Of a stretch of DNA of 35,191 nt, positions 30,302 to 35,191 are shown piece by piece; position 1 is the stretch's first letter; the number at the start of each line of letters is the position of its first letter. Source of the DNA: a virus; the IMG/VR virus record IMGVR_UViG_3300025010_000155, positions 1 through 35,191 of that record; one strand, 5' to 3'. The notes under the pieces were generated by a model. The model was given only the letters and a program-made list of their open reading frames with translations. It made no database searches and was not told where the DNA came from. A program made the translations under genes and the position numbers.

Positions 30302-30892
30302 GTGAATTTAAATTTAAGAGCCAAAATATTACCTGAGTTTAAGTCTTTTTTAATTCCATGGAGTACTGAGACCTACCCACCCGACCGAGATTATCGCATT
30401 ACCAATGCAAAATACCCTTTTATTATACTACGTCGGGAAGGTAGTGTACCTTATGTATTTAGTCTTCACTATACGACATTTTTAAGCTCCTTAGAAGCGC
30501 TAGGTGTTATAACTCAAAGTAATATTCCATTAAAATATAACAATAACTTCTGCACTGCGTATAAAGTGAGCGTACACCACCGCCTCTCGCTAACTCTAGC
30601 GTACAGAACGGGATTATCCTACTCTAACTCAAATCGACGATTACTGATTACTGTTAGTATTATCACAACTACTCAGGACCACTACTACCGGGAACATCAT
30701 CATTTCTTATATTTACCTACAGAGAGTCTTATAAGGATATTGCTAGAATTTAATGTTTTTACTTCTAAACAGTGTCGACAATATTCCTTAATAGACAAGA
30801 ATTTACATATGAAGGAATATCAAGATGAGTTAAAGCAAAGAGAAGTGCAAAGAGTGTACAAAGTAATTAACTCGGAAAGGAGAGCGGATTAG
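30302..30892 (+). CDS. Unknown protein, MNLNL family member 2
   Basis: A 196-residue paralogue of the previous gene with a GTG start after AAAGGAGTG. Conserved segments: ITNAKYPFIILRREGSV, TFLSSLEALGVITQ, ILLEFNVFTSKQCRQYSLID. The rightward operon continues without a promoter or terminator. Function unknown. Confidence 0.7.
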   Translation: MNLNLRAKILPEFKSFLIPWSTETYPPDRDYRITNAKYPFIILRREGSVPYVFSLHYTTFLSSLEALGVITQSNIPLKYNNNFCTAYKVSVHHRLSLTLAYRTGLSYSNSNRRLLITVSIITTTQDHYYREHHHFLYLPTESLIRILLEFNVFTSKQCRQYSLIDKNLHMKEYQDELKQREVQRVYKVINSERRAD

Positions 30893-31420
30893 GTGAATTT
30901 AGATTTAACCGTAAAAAATACTTCAGCTAAAGCAAAACTGTTATTCGCCCTGGATAGTAGTCTTAAGACCATAGAAATGGTATATTACCCCTCAATAAAA
31001 ACAATAGTATTTAGGGTATGGTCAAAATGGGAAATGATAAAACATAGTAGTTACTTTACTTTTCTAAGTGTTAAAGCCTGTGACTTTTTATTAACTCTGA
31101 GTAAATTGGGCGTTATAGTCAAAAATGGCGAGGATAATAAAGACATTGTTAATTATTTAAAGTTGGAATACACCTGTCCTAAGGAATTTGTTTATTCTAC
31201 CCTTGTTGGCCCCGTGAAACCTATTGGGCCACATGTTTCTGAAATTTTTATGCATACAGCTGTCTACGAATCTTCCTTAAATAAGGGCGAAGTGTTAAAT
31301 TCTTTCAGAGCAGTTATAAAAATAGAAGAATTGTTTCACGCACTAGAGTGTTTAGGAGTGTTTACGACAGTAAGAAGAGAGAGAGAGTATTTAAAACTTA
31401 GAGAGGCAGGTAAAAAATAG
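30893..31420 (+). CDS. Unknown protein, MNLNL family distant member 3
   Basis: A 175-residue protein with a GTG start directly after the previous TAG. It shares the FLLTLSKLGVIVKN and ALECLGVFTTVRRER segments with the two upstream genes, but little else, so it is a divergent third copy. Its stop overlaps the next gene's start (TAGTG). Function unknown. Confidence 0.65.
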   Translation: MNLDLTVKNTSAKAKLLFALDSSLKTIEMVYYPSIKTIVFRVWSKWEMIKHSSYFTFLSVKACDFLLTLSKLGVIVKNGEDNKDIVNYLKLEYTCPKEFVYSTLVGPVKPIGPHVSEIFMHTAVYESSLNKGEVLNSFRAVIKIEELFHALECLGVFTTVRREREYLKLREAGKK

Positions 31421-32409
31421 TGAATACGCCGTTACAAAGTTATTTATTTTCCACAGATTGGCATGTTACAGATAATTGGCCAGAAAGCAGAAAAGACAAC
31501 TACTTAAATACTATTATGGGTAAAGTTGAGTTTGTTGTGTCATTGGCTAATAAATTGGATGCCCACCTCCTTTTAGGAGGAGACTTAGTGGATAAGTACA
31601 ACAGTAAGCCTAAAATTATAAACTTACTAATTAGTCAGTTGATAAAAGCCAAACAGGAGGTGTTTGGAATCATTGGTAATCACGACATATTCGGGCACAA
31701 TCATGAGGTTATTAAACGTGTTATACTTGGTGCTCTCTTTGAAAGTAAAGTAGTAACATTGTTGGATGCCAGACCGCGTATTATTACTAAAAATGGGGTG
31801 TCAGTACAGTTAACAGGAACAAATTACACTCCGGATATTGATGTTAAGGGGGTTTCTTCTTATAGCATTGTGAAGGCACCGGAGGCTAATTTCGCTATAC
31901 ACCTGGTACACGGCCTTTTAGTTGAAAGACACTTACCGGTGATGAAGTCAAGAAATTACACCCTCCTTACAGAAGTAATTACTCGGGCGGATGTATTATG
32001 TTGCGGGCATGAGCATACAGGATTTGGCGTGAGACTCTTTGAGAATGTTATATTTACAAACCCCGGAGCCTTAGGCAGAATAAATGCTTCCTTAAAAGAA
32101 TTAAGAAGAATGCCTTTTGTTTCATATATTAAGGTATATTCTGACCACGTTGAAGTGGACTTAATTGCGGTACCCGCCGCCACTGGTCCGGAAGTGTTAA
32201 GTCGCCAGAAGATAATTGAGACACTAAAGAGAAAGAAAATGCTTACGGAGTTTAAGGATAATTTAAGCCTAACGGATATTGGGAGAGGGTCCCTAACACT
32301 GAAAGATATTTTAGAAGAGAAGGCTCGGCTAGGAAATGTAGGCGAAGATGTCGTCAACGTAAGCCTACGGGCGATAAAAGAGTATGAGGAGGAACAACAT
32401 TCATGCTGA
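31420..32409 (+). CDS. Mre11/SbcD-like DNA nuclease subunit
   Basis: A 329-residue metallophosphoesterase. Motifs in order: D13-W-H15 (STDWHV), G-D-L-V-D (54-58), G-N-H-D (86-89), H164 (VHGLL), and G-H-E-H (196-199), the complete two-metal site of the Mre11/SbcD/T4 gp47 family, which works with a Rad50-like ATPase on DNA ends. The GTG start overlaps the previous stop. The C-terminal ~90 residues would hold the capping or ATPase-contact region. The Rad50-like partner is encoded 136 bp downstream. Confidence 0.88.
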   Translation: MNTPLQSYLFSTDWHVTDNWPESRKDNYLNTIMGKVEFVVSLANKLDAHLLLGGDLVDKYNSKPKIINLLISQLIKAKQEVFGIIGNHDIFGHNHEVIKRVILGALFESKVVTLLDARPRIITKNGVSVQLTGTNYTPDIDVKGVSSYSIVKAPEANFAIHLVHGLLVERHLPVMKSRNYTLLTEVITRADVLCCGHEHTGFGVRLFENVIFTNPGALGRINASLKELRRMPFVSYIKVYSDHVEVDLIAVPAATGPEVLSRQKIIETLKRKKMLTEFKDNLSLTDIGRGSLTLKDILEEKARLGNVGEDVVNVSLRAIKEYEEEQHSC

Positions 32410-32588
32410 TAAACGGTAAAGAGTTTAAACCAATGCAATCTTTTTTAGTAACTACTTATCAATGCCCAGAGTGCAGTAACTGTTTTACGTTTGATCAAGC
32501 GTTAACACATGACTGCACTAAATTGCTTGGTAAGGAGGTAAGAAATGGCCGACACATCAAGAAGAATAGAAAAAATACGATTATATAG
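32403..32588 (+). CDS. Zinc-finger microprotein between nuclease and ATPase genes
   Basis: A 61-residue protein. GAGGAGG precedes the ATG. CPECSNCFTFDQALTHDC (21-38) gives C-x2-C and H-x-C, a compact zinc finger, then a basic tail (RNGRHIKKNRKN). It overlaps the nuclease gene by 7 bp and the ATPase gene by 44 bp, in a different frame from each. Good start signal and a structured motif make it likely real. It may bind the nuclease complex or DNA ends; that is inference. Confidence 0.6.
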   Translation: MLINGKEFKPMQSFLVTTYQCPECSNCFTFDQALTHDCTKLLGKEVRNGRHIKKNRKNTII

Positions 32589-33828
32589 ATTTCAGTCTTA
32601 CGTCGATAATACTATAGAGTTAGACGCTAAGACTACAGCTATTGTTGGCAAGACAGACGCAGGTAAAAGTGCTATAACTCGTGCACTTTATTGGGTATTG
32701 TACAATAAACCCCTACGTGTTGATTACACTATGTGGGGTGAAAAGCATTGCTTTGTAACCGTCACTTTTAGTGACGGGGTAGAGATAACTAGAGGGCGTA
32801 AAAACACCGAAAATTACTACGTGCTTAAGGACATCGAAGGAAATTCTGAAACATTTAAAGGGTTTGGCGCTGAAGTTCCTCCTAAAGTGATGGAGGCGCA
32901 CGGCATGTACCTGCTTCATTATGTAGACGGTAATGACACAACACTTAATATATCTTGCCAGCTTGACCCTGTATTTATGCTCGAAGAGAGTGCTACTCGC
33001 AGGGCAAAAGCAGTAGGTATTGTAAGTGGCGCAGATAAGGTAGACGGCGGTGTAATGAAAGTTAACGGCTGGTTAAAAGAAGCTAATGAAGAGAAAAAAG
33101 ATTTAACAAAGAGAATATCAGATATAACAAAACATCTAGAAAGCTACGCTTATTTAGATAATTTAGAAGTAGCTATAACATCTCTGAGTAATTTACTAAG
33201 GAGTATCTCCTCTAACGAGTCTTTTTACTCTAACTTATTGACTATTTTTACCTCTCTAAAAGGATTAGAGGTTCAGAGGGAGGAAATGAGAACTTTTCTA
33301 GCTTTTGAAGAAAAGTATATTTCTCTAGAGGATATGCATGTGAGGCTGTCCGTGCTGGAAAGTAGGAGAAACACCATTAATAATACGTACGGTGTTTATG
33401 CAAAATTACTCACAGATAAAAGAGAATTATATAAAGTGATGAATCAAGAACCTTTACTTTCTACATTAGCGGATCACTGCGCTAAAATTTCCGGGTTAGT
33501 GGGGGACAAAACCAAAATAGAATCCCTTTTCGTGGAGTATGCTTCCTTAGAAAGACAAATCGCCTCGCTAACAATCATTTTAGGTAATGTAACTTCCTTA
33601 AATAGCATAGTGAGTTTATTAAAAGACATTGACGAAAAAGTACATAAAATCACTAAGTTAAAGAATGTATATGACAATTACTTACTTCTCCAGGAAAGGA
33701 TTTTTAAAGGAAATAACATATTAAGTAAGTTAGGCGAGGACCTGAGTATAGTGACTGATAAGTATTATGGGTATTTAAACATAGCGGGGGAATGTCCTTT
33801 CTGCAACACTGCTTTAAATAGGGGGTAA
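32545..33828 (+). CDS. Half-length Rad50/SbcC-like ATPase ending at a zinc hook
   Basis: A 427-residue protein. AAGGAGG precedes the ATG. It opens with the Rad50 N-lobe (IRLYRFQSYVDNTIELD, Walker A GKTDAGKS at 35-42), continues with a long coiled coil and ends at CPFC (C417, C420), the CxxC zinc hook, seven residues before the stop. A full Rad50/SbcC continues through a second coiled coil to a C-lobe with the signature motif and Walker B; that half is absent, and the next gene is unrelated. A split or minimal Rad50 would need another source of the C-lobe. Similar half-length phage ATPases may exist. The partner nuclease lies just upstream. Confidence 0.8.
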   Translation: MADTSRRIEKIRLYRFQSYVDNTIELDAKTTAIVGKTDAGKSAITRALYWVLYNKPLRVDYTMWGEKHCFVTVTFSDGVEITRGRKNTENYYVLKDIEGNSETFKGFGAEVPPKVMEAHGMYLLHYVDGNDTTLNISCQLDPVFMLEESATRRAKAVGIVSGADKVDGGVMKVNGWLKEANEEKKDLTKRISDITKHLESYAYLDNLEVAITSLSNLLRSISSNESFYSNLLTIFTSLKGLEVQREEMRTFLAFEEKYISLEDMHVRLSVLESRRNTINNTYGVYAKLLTDKRELYKVMNQEPLLSTLADHCAKISGLVGDKTKIESLFVEYASLERQIASLTIILGNVTSLNSIVSLLKDIDEKVHKITKLKNVYDNYLLLQERIFKGNNILSKLGEDLSIVTDKYYGYLNIAGECPFCNTALNRG

Positions 33829-33833
33829 TTAAT

Positions 33834-34442
33834 ATTTTTAAAGTAAATGACAAAGTTACGACATTACAGAGAGAAACTGCCTTTGATATTTATGTGGCAA
33901 CAATATTAAAGGAGCCTCAATTTATTGGCGATGTGTGGCATACTAACATGGGGGGATTAAAAGAATCAGAGATAATAAAGATTCCTAACATTATTAAGGA
34001 ATACTTAGTTCCCGTATTCCTTGAAGAGTACGAATATTTAGATATTAGGCTGATATTAACATGTGCTATGGCTGTGTCAAAAAGAAGTCCTAATATATTA
34101 TGTCTCAGAGGAGATAACTGCAAATTTAACCCCTCACATTGTCTCCATCCTGGGGCTTTTGTTCTCCAAGAGGAAGCAAGTTGGAGATTTACCCCAGATA
34201 AATTATCTTTCAAATTGTATACATTGAAAGAGAAACACCCCGAGACGGCAGCAGATGCTTGGAGGGATATTAAAGGAGTACTATGGACATCTAGCAGACT
34301 ATCAGCCCTCCCAGAAGAATTATTGCCTTACGTTAAAACTTCGGGGAAAGGGGATAAGACTATTTCTTTGAAACACCTTTTAGAGTATATAAACCTCCGA
34401 GAAGGAAATAATTCTTGTCATTTATGTTCACTTAATGGATAA
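33834..34442 (+). CDS. Unknown protein with Cys/His motifs (copy 1), possible ATT start
   Basis: About 202 residues. Homology to the next gene begins at NIFKVNDKV, yet in this copy no ATG, GTG or TTG lies upstream before an in-frame TAG at 33819. GGGGG at 33821-33825 is 8 bp before an ATT (33834) that would begin FKVNDKV. The first standard codon, GTG at 33894, has no RBS and cuts off the conserved part. Conserved features: VATILKEPQFIGD, WxTNMG, LCLRGDNCKF...HPGA, and a final CHLC. Function unknown; the N-terminal part looks SH3-like. Confidence 0.6.
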   Translation: MFKVNDKVTTLQRETAFDIYVATILKEPQFIGDVWHTNMGGLKESEIIKIPNIIKEYLVPVFLEEYEYLDIRLILTCAMAVSKRSPNILCLRGDNCKFNPSHCLHPGAFVLQEEASWRFTPDKLSFKLYTLKEKHPETAADAWRDIKGVLWTSSRLSALPEELLPYVKTSGKGDKTISLKHLLEYINLREGNNSCHLCSLNG

Positions 34443-34458
34443 GAGGGGAGGGGTTAAT

Positions 34459-35058
34459 ATTTTTAAAGTAAATGACAAAGTTATAGCGCTACAGCACTAC
34501 GAAGACAAGTGCTTCCGCGTGGCAACAATATTAAAAGAGCCTCAATTTATTGGCGATATGTGGTATACCAACATGGGTTCATTAGAGGAGTCAGACATGA
34601 TAAAGATTCCTGAATCTTTGAAAGAACGCTTAATTTCCGGAGAAATTACGGGGTTCGCACTTTTGGAGGCCAGAGATATAGCGAGGTACGCTGTGTACAC
34701 GTCCCAAACGTTGAGTAATAAACTATGTCTCCGAAGTGAAACTTGTAAAATTAGTCTGCCCCAGTATTTTCATCCTGGGGCAGTTGTTCTTCATATAAAC
34801 TCCTATGGCAGCCTGTATAAAGGGCTATTCTTCAGATTGTATACACTTAAAAATAAATATTATTCAGCGTCAGTAGACGCATGGACGGATACGAACGGGA
34901 ACAACTGGGTGACTGAAAATCTATTGGCTCTCTCAGAAGAATTATTGCGTCACGTTAAGACTTCTATCAAAGGAAATAAAACTATCCATATAAAGCACAT
35001 CTTAAACCATATGAATTTACAAGAGTCCAGGAGTTCATGTTCTTTATGTTTGCACTAA
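34459..35058 (+). CDS. Unknown protein with Cys/His motifs (copy 2), ATT or ATG start
   Basis: A ~200-residue paralogue of the previous gene. The conserved block begins NIFKVNDKV. A perfect GGAGGGG (34447-34453) lies 5 bp before ATT at 34459, and this RBS would be inside the gene if the upstream ATG at 34435 were used (207 residues). So ATT again fits the signals. Conserved: VATILKEPQFIGD, HPGAVVL, and a terminal CSLC. It is the last gene before the IS607-like end. Function unknown. Confidence 0.6.
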   Translation: MFKVNDKVIALQHYEDKCFRVATILKEPQFIGDMWYTNMGSLEESDMIKIPESLKERLISGEITGFALLEARDIARYAVYTSQTLSNKLCLRSETCKISLPQYFHPGAVVLHINSYGSLYKGLFFRLYTLKNKYYSASVDAWTDTNGNNWVTENLLALSEELLRHVKTSIKGNKTIHIKHILNHMNLQESRSSCSLCLH

Positions 35059-35091
35059 AATTAAAGGAGGAACAAACTGTTAACAAATCAC

Positions 35092-35120
35092 TTGACAACT
35101 GAGTACTCATAGGTTATAAT
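35092..35120 (+). promoter_or_regulatory. Consensus promoter TTGACA-N17-TATAAT of IS607-like element
   Basis: A perfect sigma-A promoter: TTGACA 35092-35097, 17-bp spacer, TATAAT 35115-35120. The ATG follows only 6 bp after the -10 element, so the transcript would be leaderless. Confidence 0.85.
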
Positions 35121-35126
35121 AAGGAC

Positions 35127-35191
35127 ATGGATAAAAAATATAAAATTCACGAGTTTGCAGGACTTTTAGGAGTGTGTATGAAAACACTCCA
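35127..35191 (+). CDS. IS607-family serine recombinase, N-terminal fragment
   Basis: Only 21 residues are visible. MDKKYKIHEFAGLLGV followed by KTL matches the MerR-type helix-turn-helix that opens IS607-family TnpA serine recombinases (consensus EFAxLxGVSxKTLQRWD). The partial gene runs off the window; a TnpB gene often follows in this family. A plain MerR-type regulator is the alternative. Confidence 0.6.
   Translation, partial: MDKKYKIHEFAGLLGVCMKTL

Larger units (their letters stand above)
35070..35191 (+). mobile_element. Left end of an IS607-like element (runs off window)
   Basis: Inferred from the recombinase start, a leaderless consensus promoter unlike the rest of the phage, and the position of the boundary: a strong RBS (AAAGGAGG, 35063-35070) has no gene behind it, as if the element inserted next to its GG. 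IS607-family elements are known to insert next to or within GG dinucleotides. The right end is not in the window. Confidence 0.5.

Noticed and set aside
31956-32438. 160-codon ORF on the minus strand
   Set aside because: Antisense to the Mre11-like nuclease gene, no RBS or promoter, and no recognisable protein pattern.
32545-34442. Frameshift splitting a full-length Rad50
   Set aside because: The sequence after the zinc hook has no coiled coil, signature or Walker B in any frame; it encodes a different paralogous family (NIFKVNDKV...).
1-35191. tRNA and rRNA genes
   Set aside because: No cloverleaf with a CCA-like end or conserved T-loop was noticed on either strand by eye; a covariance search would be needed to be sure.

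Overview
This window looks like part of a large tailed-phage genome infecting a low-GC, Firmicutes-like host. A TerL-type terminase and a portal protein identify the phage. AT-rich DNA, strong AAAGGAGG ribosome-binding sites, frequent GTG starts and sigma-A-like promoters (TTGATA-N17-TATAAT, TTGTAA-N17-TATAAT) suggest the host group. Neither genome ends nor a recognisable major capsid or tape-measure gene is visible, so this is one segment of a larger genome.

Layout. Positions 1-403 are a gene-free region with a helically phased GGGACA repeat array and a 42-bp perfect palindrome. Positions 404-1774 (+) hold five tiny genes and one gene-less unit, each with its own promoter and most with a minimal GCAA-loop terminator. 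Positions 1803-16059 (-) are the main virion block, ending at the portal gene; it includes a duplicated JAB-like pair, a protein with an embedded ParB-like domain, a free-standing WYL-like protein and many glycine-zipper proteins. Positions 16205-18918 (+) hold small non-virion genes and a second cassette array. Positions 18942-20570 (-) encode the large terminase. From 20657 to 29380 small + genes alternate with further - strand virion-type genes, plus a possible small terminase and an HExxH protein. Positions 29456-35058 (+) are a tight operon of paralogous unknown proteins, an Mre11/SbcD-like nuclease, a zinc-finger microprotein, a half-length Rad50/SbcC-like ATPase and a paralogous pair that seems to start at ATT. 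At 35070-35191 the left end of an IS607-like element begins and runs off the window.

Two transcription programmes are separated by strand. Leftward packaging and virion genes use sigma-A-like promoters (TATAAT). Rightward genes use a different promoter family, GGTATAWG followed by NNATATA, found 16 times and always on the + strand, with an invariant G where sigma-A needs T.

The most unusual global signal is in the proteins. Nearly every leftward virion-type protein carries one to ten copies of a short motif, hydrophobic-x-K-x-A, more than 50 in all. It is absent from the terminase and almost absent from rightward genes. It may be a maturation-protease site or an encapsidation signal. With the strand-specific promoters, the ORF-less promoter-terminator units (candidate ~40-nt RNAs) and the stop-codon-in-terminator cassettes, it is the best candidate here for undescribed biology.
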